NCBI RefSeq assembly: GCF_000986795.1
Contig: NZ_LAYZ01000025.1
Coordinates: 124,001 to 188,000, forward strand
Reading direction: 5' to 3'
DNA length: 64,000 nt
From: Salinicoccus sediminis
GTDB taxonomy: Bacteria > Bacillota > Bacilli > Staphylococcales > Salinicoccaceae
Below are positions 52,405 to 61,375 of this stretch, one piece after another. The notes below the pieces were generated by a model. It was not told the DNA's origin. It made no database searches and worked only from the letters and a program-made list of their open reading frames with translations. The stretch's first letter is position 1. Each line of letters opens with the position of its first letter. A program made the translations under genes and the position numbers.

Positions 52405-52764
52405 GTGAACAGAACCCAGATTCTAAAAGGCCTCATGGAAGCCTGCATCCTTAAGATAATCCATGATGATATCGTATACGGATATGAATTATCGGAAAAG
52501 CTTCAGAACCTTGGCCTTGCCGATGTAAGCGAAGGGACAATCTATCCTATACTGCTGAGACTCCAGAGAAACAATTATATTTACAGTGAGAAACGCACAT
52601 CTGATTTCGGACCAAAAAGAAAATACTACTTCATTACCGAGGAAGGAAAAAACGCACTGAAGCTCATGACCGAAGAGTGGGATAGAATCCTCGGTCCAAT
52701 CGATTCGATACTCAAGGAGGACACACAGCATGTCAGAAAAACCACTGATAAAAGAGAACAATAG
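52405..52764 (+). CDS. PadR family transcriptional regulator
   Basis: A 119-residue protein with a GTG start (52405-52407) after AGGTGA. The PadR winged helix is clear: LKGLMEACILKIIHDDIVYG, YELSEKLQN, EGTIYPILLRLQRNNYI and GPKRKYYFITEEGK. PadR proteins usually repress a neighbouring membrane or efflux gene on ligand binding. It overlaps the DUF1129 gene by 35 nt. Confidence 0.9.
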   Translation: MNRTQILKGLMEACILKIIHDDIVYGYELSEKLQNLGLADVSEGTIYPILLRLQRNNYIYSEKRTSDFGPKRKYYFITEEGKNALKLMTEEWDRILGPIDSILKEDTQHVRKTTDKREQ

Positions 52765-53428
52765 GCTGAGGGAAAAACTGAATCAGCACAACAAAGAAGT
52801 CTACGAGGATATACTGGTCTATATCAGACTGAATTACACTTCCAAAAATGAAGAGACCGAGGAGATACTGAACGACCTTCTTAACCACATAATAGAAGCT
52901 CAGAGGAATGGCAAAAAAATCGAAGAAGTTACCGGAAAAGACTATAGGACATATGCCGACAGCATCATCGAGGAACTGCCCAGGAGGAATGTATGGAAAC
53001 TTGCCGGAAAGATAGCATTGGTTTTCCTTGGGGTCATGTACCTGTTTTCATTTTTGACAGATCTGGTATTCAATATTATTGATGGTGCACCGTTATCCGT
53101 CACAATCGATGTTGCAGCAGAGGTCTTTTACATTGTCATCATGTCGTTGGGCGGGGTCGGATTTGTATTCCTCATTTTCCATGCAATACAGTATACCCTG
53201 TTCAGGAATTGGCCCGCATGGAAAGAATATGGATTGGTTTTCATAGGTGGCGCAGTCTCTTTTTTGATTGTCATGATTCCGGTTTTTTTGAAGAATGCCA
53301 TCGATATCGGCCCGTCACTTGAAATGAGTCTTTGGATACCTGTACTGCTTGGCATTATCCTTGCGGCATTGGGATTCTACCTGCTTTTCAAACCTGAAAG
53401 CAACGCCGGGCGATACAGAAGTGAATAG
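52730..53428 (+). CDS. DUF1129-like membrane protein, PadR partner
   Basis: A 232-residue protein with a roughly 95-residue cytosolic N-terminus (helical, charged; EEILNDLLNHIIEAQRNGKK) and four membrane helices. AGGAGG lies 9 nt before the ATG, inside the end of padR. PadR plus DUF1129/DUF1700/DUF1048 pairs are common in Firmicutes and probably form a sensing unit; the function is unknown. Confidence 0.75.
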   Translation: MSEKPLIKENNRLREKLNQHNKEVYEDILVYIRLNYTSKNEETEEILNDLLNHIIEAQRNGKKIEEVTGKDYRTYADSIIEELPRRNVWKLAGKIALVFLGVMYLFSFLTDLVFNIIDGAPLSVTIDVAAEVFYIVIMSLGGVGFVFLIFHAIQYTLFRNWPAWKEYGLVFIGGAVSFLIVMIPVFLKNAIDIGPSLEMSLWIPVLLGIILAALGFYLLFKPESNAGRYRSE

Positions 53429-53441
53429 CACATATCGATAC

Positions 53442-53489
53442 AAAAAGCAGACCCCCGCAATGAAATTCATTACGGAAGGTCTGCTTTTT
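53442..53489 (+). terminator. Terminator of the PadR operon
   Basis: AAAAAGCAGACC / GGTCTGCTTTTT with a 24-nt interior that can pair further (AATGAA/TTCATT). Confidence 0.82.
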
Positions 53490-53569
53490 AGTAATTATTG
53501 GAGCTACTTGTCTATACCACCTGCACAATAGTTGAAACATGAATATGATAACCGGCATATCACTAAAAA

Positions 53570-53589
53570 GTTTATATACAGTTTATCTT
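53570..53589 (+). promoter_or_regulatory. HssR-box-like direct repeat before hrtBA
   Basis: GTTTATATA-CA-GTTTATCTT is a 9-2-9 direct repeat. The S. aureus HssR site is GTTCATATT-N2-GTTCATATT; each half here matches 7 of 9. Confidence 0.5.
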
Positions 53590-53656
53590 ATTTTTATATT
53601 CGCTTTATACGTTGGGTGTAGAGTAGGGTTCAAACATTGAGAAAGGAACCCTGAAT

Positions 53657-54709
53657 ATGAAACTCGCATTAAGAGAACTTAAGTTTTACAAATTCAAATA
53701 TGTGCTTGTCACACTGATCCTTTTCCTGCTCGCATTTCTTGTATTGTTCATTTCTGCCCTTGCACAAGGGTTGGCCAAAGAAAATGCCTCGGGTGTCGAA
53801 GCCTGGAATCAGGAGTATTTTGTCATATCGGAGGGTGTCGATGATTCATTGACACAATCAAATATCGAAGAGCAGCTTGATCGGATTGAAGGAATAACAG
53901 ATGAAGGGCACAACATAGAGTTTTCCGCAAACAGCCTGACCACACCGGAATCCACCATCGATGCGGTATTCACCAATACGGATGAAAATATTGTCCCTCA
54001 GGCCGACGAAGGTCGGCTTCCCGAGAATTCCGATGAAATTCTATTGAACTATAAATTGACTGATGAAGGATACAGTATCGGGGATACCGTAGAACTGGAA
54101 GATACGGATGTGACCTTCGAAATTACAGGCTTCACCGATGACATCATGTATGCACACACTTCCATGGCATACGTTACAGACGGCGGTATGGAAAGGCTTG
54201 ATTCCACCAGTATCGCGGCCGTTGCGCTGCCTGAAAACATGAGCTTTATTTCTGACGATATCAATGATATCCAAGATGTAAAGATGGTCAGTGAAGATGA
54301 TATCAAACAGGCGATACCTAGCTATCAGGCAGAGCAGCAGCCTCTCAACCTCATGATTGTCTTCCTGTTCATCATTTCAGCGATCGTGCTGTCTGCTTTC
54401 TTCTACGTCATAACGATACAGAAGTCATCACAAATCGGCATTCTGAAAGCAATAGGAACCAAAAACAGTGAGCTGGTTAAAGCGATACTCATACAAGTCA
54501 TGCTCATCACACTCACCGGAGTCGTCCTGTCTGTGGTCATCATGTTCGCACTAAATAATGTCATTCCGGTATCCATGCCGTTCTACCTGAATACCGGTCT
54601 CATGGTGATCGTTTCCGGACTGTTCCTTGTGGTGGCATTCCTTGGTGCCATACTGTCACTCGTACGTATCATCAAAATTGATCCATTAGATGCTATAGGA
54701 GGAGAATAA
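53657..54709 (+). CDS. hrtB: Heme exporter permease HrtB (FtsX-like)
   Basis: A 350-residue MacB/FtsX-type permease. One N-terminal helix ([19 protein letters not shown]), a roughly 200-residue extracellular domain rich in Asp/Glu, and three C-terminal helices are visible. [15 protein letters not shown] and LAQGLAKEN match staphylococcal HrtB. HrtAB removes excess heme from the membrane. It lies 1 nt before the ATPase gene. No hssRS two-component genes are within the window. Confidence 0.87.
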   Translation: MKLALRELKFYKFKYVLVTLILFLLAFLVLFISALAQGLAKENASGVEAWNQEYFVISEGVDDSLTQSNIEEQLDRIEGITDEGHNIEFSANSLTTPESTIDAVFTNTDENIVPQADEGRLPENSDEILLNYKLTDEGYSIGDTVELEDTDVTFEITGFTDDIMYAHTSMAYVTDGGMERLDSTSIAAVALPENMSFISDDINDIQDVKMVSEDDIKQAIPSYQAEQQPLNLMIVFLFIISAIVLSAFFYVITIQKSSQIGILKAIGTKNSELVKAILIQVMLITLTGVVLSVVIMFALNNVIPVSMPFYLNTGLMVIVSGLFLVVAFLGAILSLVRIIKIDPLDAIGGE

Positions 54710-54710
54710 T

Positions 54711-55415
54711 ATGGGATTAGTCATAAATAACCTGACCAAATCATTTGGAAAAGGTGATATAGAAACGCAAGTGCTGAAGGGAATCGATATGGAAGTGGGT
54801 CAAGGGGAGCTGGTCATACTGAAAGGTGCTTCCGGTTCCGGTAAGACGACACTGCTTTCAATTATCGGCGGGCTGCTTAGCCGCTCCGGTGGTGATGTAT
54901 CCCTGAACAATGATGACTATCTCGACATAAAACAGAAGGACCTCACTTCAATGAGACTCAAAGGGATCGGATTCATATTCCAATCCTCCCACCTGATCCC
55001 TTATATGAAAGTCATTGATCAACTGGCGTTCGTAGGGGAGCAGGCCGGGCTGACTTCAAAGGATGCCAGACAGAGGGCGGAAAAACTTTTGAAGGAAATC
55101 GGGCTCGGTCACAGGTTGAAAGCTTATCCGAATGTCCTGTCCGGCGGAGAGAAGCAGCGCGTCGCAATAATGAGGGCATGGATGAACGCACCAGTAATGA
55201 TTCTTGCCGATGAACCGACAGCAAGTCTCGATGCCAAAAGGGCCACAGAAGTGATGGGAATGATACGTGACAATATCAGAGTCAACAACTCTGTTGGGTT
55301 GATGATCACCCACGACGAAAGACTTTTCGACTACGCCGACAGGATCTATACACTTGAGGACGGGCACATTGCGCCTGAGAAGAAAAACGAAGAGAAGGAA
55401 CCGGTATATAACTAA
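54711..55415 (+). CDS. hrtA: Heme exporter ATPase HrtA
   Basis: A 234-residue MacB-type ATPase. Walker [13 protein letters not shown] near residue 38, [20 protein letters not shown] around residue 87, signature VLSGGEKQR near residue 141, and Walker [12 protein letters not shown] near residue 161. FQSSHL-PY-KVI-QL and the overall length match S. aureus HrtA. It is probably the energy subunit for HrtB. Confidence 0.9.
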   Translation: MGLVINNLTKSFGKGDIETQVLKGIDMEVGQGELVILKGASGSGKTTLLSIIGGLLSRSGGDVSLNNDDYLDIKQKDLTSMRLKGIGFIFQSSHLIPYMKVIDQLAFVGEQAGLTSKDARQRAEKLLKEIGLGHRLKAYPNVLSGGEKQRVAIMRAWMNAPVMILADEPTASLDAKRATEVMGMIRDNIRVNNSVGLMITHDERLFDYADRIYTLEDGHIAPEKKNEEKEPVYN

Positions 55416-55446
55416 AAACACCCGGCAGTTCGAATGAACTGCCGGG
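55412..55446. terminator. Bidirectional terminator, hrtA / mqo
   Basis: CCCGGCAGTTC / GAACTGCCGGG with a GAAT loop; the minus strand continues TGTTTTT. Confidence 0.82.
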
Positions 55447-55455
55447 CTTCGTCAA

Positions 55456-56967
55456 TCAGCTGAGAAGGACACCTTCCTCATGTGTATTCAGGCCGAGATT
55501 TCTCGAAACCTTTTCGTCAATTTCCCTGAAATATTCCGGGTTGTCGGTCAGTGAAATGCCGAATGAAGGAATCATCTCTTTAATCTTATCTTTCCACTCC
55601 GGAAAATCTTCCTTGAAGCATCTGCTCATTACATCAAGCATTACATCAACTGACACAGAGGCACCCGGCGACGCTCCGAGCAGTGCGGCAATGGAACCAT
55701 CTTCTGAAGTGATGACTTCAGTACCGAACTGCAATGTGCCTTTACCGCCTTTGTCCGTGTCTTTGATAACCTGTACACGCTGTCCGGCGGTCACCACATC
55801 CCATTCACCGCTTCTGGCTTCCGGAATGAATTCACGCAGATCTTCCATCCTCTCTTCTTCGCTCAACAGCAGCTGCTGAATCAGATACTTCGTCAGACCC
55901 ATCTCCTTGGCACCTGCAGAAAGCATTGTCAAAACGTTATACGGCTTCACCGAGCCCAGAAGATCCATATTGGAGCCCGTTTTCAGGAACTTGGGCGAGA
56001 ACCCCGCGAATGGTCCGAAAAGAAGAGACCTCTTACCGTCGATATAACGTGTATCAAGGTGGGGCACGGACATCGGCGGTGCACCCACTTTCGCTTTACC
56101 GTATACCTTGGCATTATGCTTCTCAACAACCTCAGGGTTCTGACACACCATGAACAGACCGCTTACAGGGAAGCCACCTACATTTTTTGATTCCGGTATA
56201 CCGGTCTTCTGCAGAAGTGGAAGGCTGCCGCCGCCCGCACCGATGAATACGAACCTTGAAGTATGGTATTCATGTTTCCCGGTCTTCAGGTTTTTGACCT
56301 TGACCTGCCACTCTCCACCTTCTGTCCTGCGGATATCCTCGACGCTGTGTTCAAAATGGATATCGACCTCCTTTTCTCCCTGGAGCACGTCAAACAGCTT
56401 ACGTGTCAGGTTGCCAAAGTTGATATCCGTACCCGATTCAATTTTAGTCGCTGCAATCGGTTCTTCCGTGCCGCGGCCTTCCATCATCAATGGAATCCAT
56501 TTCTCCAGTGTCGCCTCATCGTCGGCAAATTCCATGCCTTCGAAAAGAGGGCTGCCAGTGAGCGCTTTTACGCGCTTTTTCAGAAATTCGACATTTTTGT
56601 CTCCTTCAACGAAGCTTAAGTGGGGCACGGGCATGATGAAATCATTCGGCTTTTCAATCAGTCCCCGGTCAACCAGATACGACCAGAACTGCTTGGAAAG
56701 CTGGAACTGCTCATTGATTCTGATCGCTTTCGTAATATCCAGCGAACCGTCCGCCATCTCGGGCGTATAGTTCATCTCACATAGAGCAGAGTGACCAGTC
56801 CCTGCATTATTCATCGCATCCGAACTTTCCTGGGCGGTCCTGTCAAGTTTCTCGAACACTTTGATATCCCATTCCGGTTTCAATTCTTTAAGCAATGTCC
56901 CCAGGGTGGCACTCATTATCCCGCCACCGACCAGGATGACATCCGTTTTGTTCAATACACTGTTCAT
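55456..56967 (-). CDS. mqo: Malate:quinone oxidoreductase
   Basis: A membrane-associated FAD enzyme of about 503 residues that oxidises malate to oxaloacetate and feeds electrons to the quinone pool. [20 protein letters not shown] is the FAD loop, and [19 protein letters not shown] and [19 protein letters not shown] are Mqo hallmarks. The start could be ATG 56967 (used) or GTG 56976; GGGAG lies 13 or 4 nt upstream respectively. Confidence 0.95.
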   Translation of the reverse strand: MNSVLNKTDVILVGGGIMSATLGTLLKELKPEWDIKVFEKLDRTAQESSDAMNNAGTGHSALCEMNYTPEMADGSLDITKAIRINEQFQLSKQFWSYLVDRGLIEKPNDFIMPVPHLSFVEGDKNVEFLKKRVKALTGSPLFEGMEFADDEATLEKWIPLMMEGRGTEEPIAATKIESGTDINFGNLTRKLFDVLQGEKEVDIHFEHSVEDIRRTEGGEWQVKVKNLKTGKHEYHTSRFVFIGAGGGSLPLLQKTGIPESKNVGGFPVSGLFMVCQNPEVVEKHNAKVYGKAKVGAPPMSVPHLDTRYIDGKRSLLFGPFAGFSPKFLKTGSNMDLLGSVKPYNVLTMLSAGAKEMGLTKYLIQQLLLSEEERMEDLREFIPEARSGEWDVVTAGQRVQVIKDTDKGGKGTLQFGTEVITSEDGSIAALLGASPGASVSVDVMLDVMSRCFKEDFPEWKDKIKEMIPSFGISLTDNPEYFREIDEKVSRNLGLNTHEEGVLLS

Positions 56968-57306
56968 AATAACCACAATGCTCCCTTGTATATATAATCA
57001 AGACCAGAAGCTCATAAACGTTACAGAAATCACAAATCAGACCGCAAGAACCTCTGTTTCTACAATCAATAGACACCATACCAGAATTAGTATAGCGTAT
57101 ATTGAAGTTTCAAAAATATTTATTACTCTTAATTATACTCCTTTTCACTGAGATATAAAAGAATATTCTCATTAAATATGACATACAATTTAAAAATGTG
57201 TCATACCAATCAGCAGGGGGCAGCAATATCATCCAGTCAGAAGCAATGGGTATAAAAGACACTAATCTGTTAAACTGACACTATATTAAACAAGGAGCAT
57301 TTTTAA
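56968..57306. other. 338-bp gap between mqo and a small membrane gene
   Basis: The gap is AT-rich and has no convincing gene. It holds an inverted repeat TATGACA / TGTCATA (57177-57183 and 57199-57205) and a short palindrome AGAATATTCT (57160-57169 region). A plausible mqo -10 (TATACT on the minus strand, near 57085-57090) is seen, with a poor -35. Confidence 0.4.
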
Positions 57307-57483
57307 ATGAGAAATCTAACCGTATTCATCATCGCCCCGGTATTCCTGTTCATCTTCCTGCTCTTCATCACTGATGCTGCAAACGCCGCCGGCGGTGTGC
57401 TGATCTTCTACCTCGTCATGCTCGCAAGCAGGGCTTATGAGAAATACAAAAGGACAAAGGCAGAAAAGGACCAGCACCGGTGA
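57307..57483 (+). CDS. 58-residue two-helix membrane protein
   Basis: ATG 57307 follows AAGGAG by about 9 nt. Helices LTVFIIAPVFLFIFLLFIT and GGVLIFYLVMLASRAY are followed by a basic tail (EKYKRTKAEKDQHR). Length and layout parallel the 53-residue protein at 52126. Unknown function. Confidence 0.7.
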   Translation: MRNLTVFIIAPVFLFIFLLFITDAANAAGGVLIFYLVMLASRAYEKYKRTKAEKDQHR

Positions 57484-57507
57484 TGTTTCTCCGGCTCTGG
57501 TCCTTTA
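57464..57507. terminator. Bidirectional terminator after the small membrane gene
   Basis: AAAGGACCAG / CTGGTCCTTT outer stem with inner CCGG/CCGG pairing; it overlaps the 3' end of the small gene. Confidence 0.7.
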
Positions 57508-57511
57508 ACCT

Positions 57512-57841
57512 TTATTTCACTTTTTCGTTGACGTAATCCGCAAACTCCTGCAGATTGCCCTCTGTAACATCGATCATGGCCACTTTGCCCATGCCTTCCG
57601 GGAATTCAATATACAGGGTGTTCTCCTCAACGAGCGCCCGTACGATATCCTGATAACTGAACACCCGTTTATACGGTTCACCGTTCATGTCCACACTCAT
57701 TATCATTCTCTCGTTCGTGGTGATGTATGCTCCTTTAAAATGCGTCTGCTCCCCAACTTTGTAGATGATCGTCCCTTCCACAGCCGGGCCGGTTTTCTCC
57801 GTCGGATACAGCTCATTCTTATCTATGTCAGTCAGACTCAT
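57512..57841 (-). CDS. Small soluble protein, possibly PH-like
   Basis: A 109-residue protein, alternating beta strands and one C-terminal helix (EGNLQEFADYVNEKVK). ATG 57839-57841 follows GGAGGCG. The strand pattern (THFKGAYITTNERMIMSVDM, YKRVFSYQDIVRALVEEN) resembles bacterial pleckstrin-homology-like domains that carry a tolerance of short-chain signals; that is only a fold guess. Function unknown. Confidence 0.6.
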   Translation of the reverse strand: MSLTDIDKNELYPTEKTGPAVEGTIIYKVGEQTHFKGAYITTNERMIMSVDMNGEPYKRVFSYQDIVRALVEENTLYIEFPEGMGKVAMIDVTEGNLQEFADYVNEKVK

Positions 57842-57917
57842 GTGCAACGCCTCCATTATTTTTCTTCATCTGTCAATTTTACCATTCCAAACAGACAGGG
57901 GCTAATAAATGAACCGG

Positions 57918-58583
57918 CTAGTCCCGGTGGATCGTCCAGTTATTTTTGGAAGCGACAGCAAGCAGCTCAGGATCGGGTTTCACTGCCACCGGCCTTCCCA
58001 CGAGTTCGAGCATCTTCAGATCCGAGTAGCTGTCACTGTAGGCCTCGCTGCTTTTCCAGTCGACCTCACGGCCCTTGAAGTGATTTCTGATGATATCTAT
58101 TTTCCTCTCTGCGTGAACGCGTTCGAACTGCGGTTTGACATCCAGTCTGCCGTCTTTGTAGTGCACTTCAGAGCCGATGATGCAGTCGATGTTGAAACCC
58201 TTGAATATCGCTTCGAGCAACGGTACAAATGCACCGGATATCAGCATGATGTAGTAGTGGTCCTTCTGCAGCTGCCTAATTTTCCGGACCAGGGAGTCCC
58301 TTAGCTCCAGAGCCATGTCATTGGCGACATCGCTGAAGAACTGCTCTATTTCCGGTTTGGAATTATGCTTGAAGGAACGGATATAGTATTCCATTGCTTT
58401 ATGCTGCATCTTCGTCTTTTTGACAAGTTTCAATTTATAGCCTATATAGAAAGGAGCAAAATTCCTGATGAACCTCCTGTAGTTCTTACCGAACTTCGGA
58501 TGGTGTTTCAGACGCTCCATCAGTATCGTGAATGTTTCATGCGGATACAGTGTGCCATCGAAATCAAATAGGGCAACTTTCAT
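57918..58583 (-). CDS. HAD-IB family phosphatase (SerB-like)
   Basis: A 221-residue HAD hydrolase. The nucleophile motif is ALFDFDGTLYPHET at residues 4-17, motif II ISGAF near residue 119, and motif III/IV AYSDSYSDLKMLELVG near residue 190. The SerB/HAD-IB subfamily includes phosphoserine phosphatase and lysophosphatidate phosphatases. With serA and an aminotransferase but no other serB in the window, a phosphoserine role is possible but unproven. ATG 58581-58583 follows AAAGGAAC. Confidence 0.8.
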   Translation of the reverse strand: MKVALFDFDGTLYPHETFTILMERLKHHPKFGKNYRRFIRNFAPFYIGYKLKLVKKTKMQHKAMEYYIRSFKHNSKPEIEQFFSDVANDMALELRDSLVRKIRQLQKDHYYIMLISGAFVPLLEAIFKGFNIDCIIGSEVHYKDGRLDVKPQFERVHAERKIDIIRNHFKGREVDWKSSEAYSDSYSDLKMLELVGRPVAVKPDPELLAVASKNNWTIHRD

Positions 58584-58754
58584 ATTCGATGTTCCTTTCC
58601 TAATCGTAATCGTCCTGTCCAAAACACTGGAATACAGTTATTATTTTATCACAAAACCATTATTTCCAATATATCATTGCCCGGTCAATTTATTATGAAA
58701 ACGCTGCACTTTTATATATGATTGAAGTAACAACTATTGGGAGGGAAAAGAAAG

Positions 58755-59195
58755 ATGGAACTTACAATATATCTGGCTGGACAGATACACGATGATTGGC
58801 GGGATACGGTCGTACAGAAAGCAAAGGAAAAGGATCTGCCGCTGACCTTCACAGGCCCGCAGACGGATCACGATCTTTCCGATAATATCGGTGAAAATAT
58901 CCTCGGCGAGCAGCCCGGAAACTATTATAAGGATGATGCAGCTTCTGCCATAAACAATCTGCGTACCCAGGTGCTGATGCAGAAATCCGACGTTGTCATT
59001 GCGCTGTTCGGCGAAAAGTATAAACAGTGGAACACCGCAATGGATGCAAGCACCGCCGTTGCGCTTGGCAAACCGTTGATCCTCATTCGCCCGGAAGAGC
59101 TGATCCACCCGCTCAAGGAACTGTCGAACAAGGCAAACGTGACGGTCGCGACAGTGGATCAGGCAATGGAAATCCTTGAATACATTTATAAATGA
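58755..59195 (+). CDS. ytoQ: YtoQ family protein
   Basis: A 146-residue protein with ELTIYLAGQIHDDWRDTV at the start, FTGPQTDHDLSDNIGENILG, and ALFGEKYKQWNTAMDAS. It matches the YtoQ family, related to nucleoside 2-deoxyribosyltransferase-like folds; no activity is established. ATG 58755 lies downstream of GGGAGGG. Its stop is adjacent to the stop of the convergent LysR gene. Confidence 0.88.
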   Translation: MELTIYLAGQIHDDWRDTVVQKAKEKDLPLTFTGPQTDHDLSDNIGENILGEQPGNYYKDDAASAINNLRTQVLMQKSDVVIALFGEKYKQWNTAMDASTAVALGKPLILIRPEELIHPLKELSNKANVTVATVDQAMEILEYIYK

Positions 59196-60104
59196 TCAGC
59201 TCATATGGCGGATCGTATGCTGCAATTCTTCCAAAAAGAGCTTGGCCATCGTGCTGAGCTCTGTTTTTTTGTTGACCACCCATCCGACTTTGATGGTATC
59301 CTCTGCCACAAGCGGCACCTGTACAATTTCAGAGTCATCCAGATCATCACTCAGGATGCCGGTGGAGATGGTATAGCCGTTAAGTCCGATCAGCAGATTG
59401 AAGAGTGTGGCCCGGTCGCTGACCTGGATGCTTTTCGGACTCGGCAGGGTGCTGTAAATCTCCTCGGAATAATAGAACGAATTGAACTGTCCCTGCTCAA
59501 ATGTCAGTCTCGGATAAGCTTCAAGGTCCCCGAGTGCCACCGCATCCTTTTTGGCCAGCGGGTTTTTCTGACTGATGAAAATATGCGGCGTTGCCTCAAA
59601 GAGTTCATTGAACAAAAGCCCCTTATCCTTCATCAGCTGCAGAAGTACCTTCTCATTGAAAGCACTGATATACATGATACCAATCTCACTTGTCAGGTTT
59701 TTCACATCATCGATGATTTCATACGTTCGTGTCTCCCTGATTGTGAACTGGTATTTATCCCCGCCGTATTTGCGGATCGTCTCGACGAAAGCATCCACTA
59801 CGAATGAATAGTGCTGGGAAGAAACAGAGAACAGCTGCTGTGAAGGCTGTTTATCGAAGTATCTGCTCTCGAGCAGCTCCACCTGTTCGTTGATCTGACG
59901 GGCATAACTCAAAAACTCCGCTCCGTCCTGTGACAGCGAGATGCCGGTGGAGGTTCTTGTGAATAAAGTAAAACCCACTTCCTTTTCCAATTCCCTGATT
60001 GCTTTTGACAGTGTCGGCTGGGATATGTACAGCCGACGCGCCGCTTCATTGATGGAGCCGCTTGATACGACTTCTATAAAATATTTCAGCTGATGCAGTT
60101 TCAT
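59196..60104 (-). CDS. LysR family regulator, divergent from yxjG-like gene
   Basis: A 302-residue LysR regulator with an N-terminal winged helix (GSINEAARRLYISQPTLSKAI, residues about 16-36) and an effector domain. It is divergent from the methionine synthase-like gene with a 117-bp shared region that contains a LysR-type dyad. The arrangement resembles B. subtilis yxjO next to yxjG/yxjH. Confidence 0.87.
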   Translation of the reverse strand: MKLHQLKYFIEVVSSGSINEAARRLYISQPTLSKAIRELEKEVGFTLFTRTSTGISLSQDGAEFLSYARQINEQVELLESRYFDKQPSQQLFSVSSQHYSFVVDAFVETIRKYGGDKYQFTIRETRTYEIIDDVKNLTSEIGIMYISAFNEKVLLQLMKDKGLLFNELFEATPHIFISQKNPLAKKDAVALGDLEAYPRLTFEQGQFNSFYYSEEIYSTLPSPKSIQVSDRATLFNLLIGLNGYTISTGILSDDLDDSEIVQVPLVAEDTIKVGWVVNKKTELSTMAKLFLEELQHTIRHMS

Positions 60105-60123
60105 CGTTTTCCTCCGTCCCCGT

Positions 60124-60140
60124 TATAACTTTTTGTTATA
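60124..60140. promoter_or_regulatory. LysR-type operator TATAAC-TTTTT-GTTATA
   Basis: A perfect 6-bp inverted repeat that fits ATAA-N7-TTAT, the pattern of this regulator class, is located 20 bp upstream of the LysR start in the divergent region. Confidence 0.55.
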
Positions 60141-60221
60141 GCATACTATTACCTTTAACAGTTACCCTATATCTTACATACATGATAGCATTTAAACAAT
60201 ATTAAAAAGGAGAGGATTCTG

Positions 60222-61325
60222 ATGACAGTAACGCAGGCAAAAAAAGTATACAGGGCCGACCACGTGGGCAGTCTGCTCCGTTCTGAAAAGATCATGGAAT
60301 CACGCAGGCTGCATGAAGCGGGCGAGCTTTCCGCGGATGGCCTGAGGCAGGTGGAGGACGAAGAGATCGCAAGAATTGTCCAGAAACAAAAGGACATCGG
60401 CCTTCACGCGGTGACAGACGGGGAGTTCCGCCGTGCCTGGTGGCATTTCGACTTTCTTGAAAATCTGATCGGTGTCGAAGGGTACTGGGCCGGGGGCGGA
60501 ATACAGTTCAAGGAACAGCAGACAAAATCCCGGGGCATCAAAGTGAATGGAAAGCTGGATTTCGGCGACCATCCTTTCCTTGCGGATTTCAAATATCTCA
60601 AAGAACAGGCAGGAAGCCACACAGCGAAGTTCACCATACCCAGTCCGAGCATGCTGCATTTCCGGGGTGAAATCGACAGACAGGCCTATCCTGATGAAAA
60701 GGACTTCTTCAGCGATCTGGCTGCAGCATATAAAAAAGCCATCCGTGCATTCTACGATGCAGGATGCAGATATCTCCAGCTTGATGACACAGCCTGGGCG
60801 TATCTCTGCTCCGATGAACAAAAAGAGCAGCTGAGAGAAAAGGGTATGGATCCTGGTTATCTGGTCCGAAAATACCTGGAGACGATAAATGAGGCAGTTT
60901 CTGACCGGCCCGATGACCTTAGGATCACTATGCATATATGCCGTGGAAACTTCCGATCAACATGGATTTCCTCCGGCGGATATGAGCCGGTTGCCGCTCA
61001 TATCTTCGGCAGTCTCGACATTGACGGGTTCTTCCTTGAATACGACACAGACCGTGCCGGTGGTTTCGAACCGCTGCGCCATGTTGACAGGGATGACCTT
61101 ACAATCATACTGGGACTCATCACCTCCAAGCATGGAGAACTCGAGGATAAGGAGGAAGTGAAGAAACGCATTGATGAAGCGGCAGGTTATGTTCCGCTGG
61201 AACAGCTCGCCCTCAGTCCACAGTGCGGTTTCGCTTCGACAGAAGAGGGGAACCTGCTGACGGAAGATGAACAGTGGCAAAAACTTGAACATATCGTGAA
61301 AATTGCAGAGGAAGTCTGGTCGTAA
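60222..61325 (+). CDS. YxjG/YxjH-type cobalamin-independent methionine synthase-like protein
   Basis: A 367-residue MetE C-terminal-domain-like barrel. RADHVGSLLRSE opens it. TDGEFRRAWWHFDF, YLQLDDTAWAYL and MHICRGNFRSTW (with the zinc-ligand His-x-Cys) and a C-terminal LSPQCGFAS Cys are present. YxjG/YxjH proteins are thought to methylate homocysteine, possibly from an alternative donor. Start ATG 60222 follows AAAAGGAGAGG. It completes homocysteine to methionine in a window where metE and metF are absent. Confidence 0.87.
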   Translation: MTVTQAKKVYRADHVGSLLRSEKIMESRRLHEAGELSADGLRQVEDEEIARIVQKQKDIGLHAVTDGEFRRAWWHFDFLENLIGVEGYWAGGGIQFKEQQTKSRGIKVNGKLDFGDHPFLADFKYLKEQAGSHTAKFTIPSPSMLHFRGEIDRQAYPDEKDFFSDLAAAYKKAIRAFYDAGCRYLQLDDTAWAYLCSDEQKEQLREKGMDPGYLVRKYLETINEAVSDRPDDLRITMHICRGNFRSTWISSGGYEPVAAHIFGSLDIDGFFLEYDTDRAGGFEPLRHVDRDDLTIILGLITSKHGELEDKEEVKKRIDEAAGYVPLEQLALSPQCGFASTEEGNLLTEDEQWQKLEHIVKIAEEVWS

Positions 61326-61343
61326 ACAGACTGGATCGAAAAT

Positions 61344-61371
61344 AAAAAGCAACCTGATGGTTGCTTTTTGT
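61344..61371. terminator. Bidirectional terminator, yxjG-like / nadA
   Basis: AAAAAGCAACC / GGTTGCTTTTT with TGAT loop between convergent genes. Confidence 0.88.
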
Positions 61372-61375
61372 CTTT

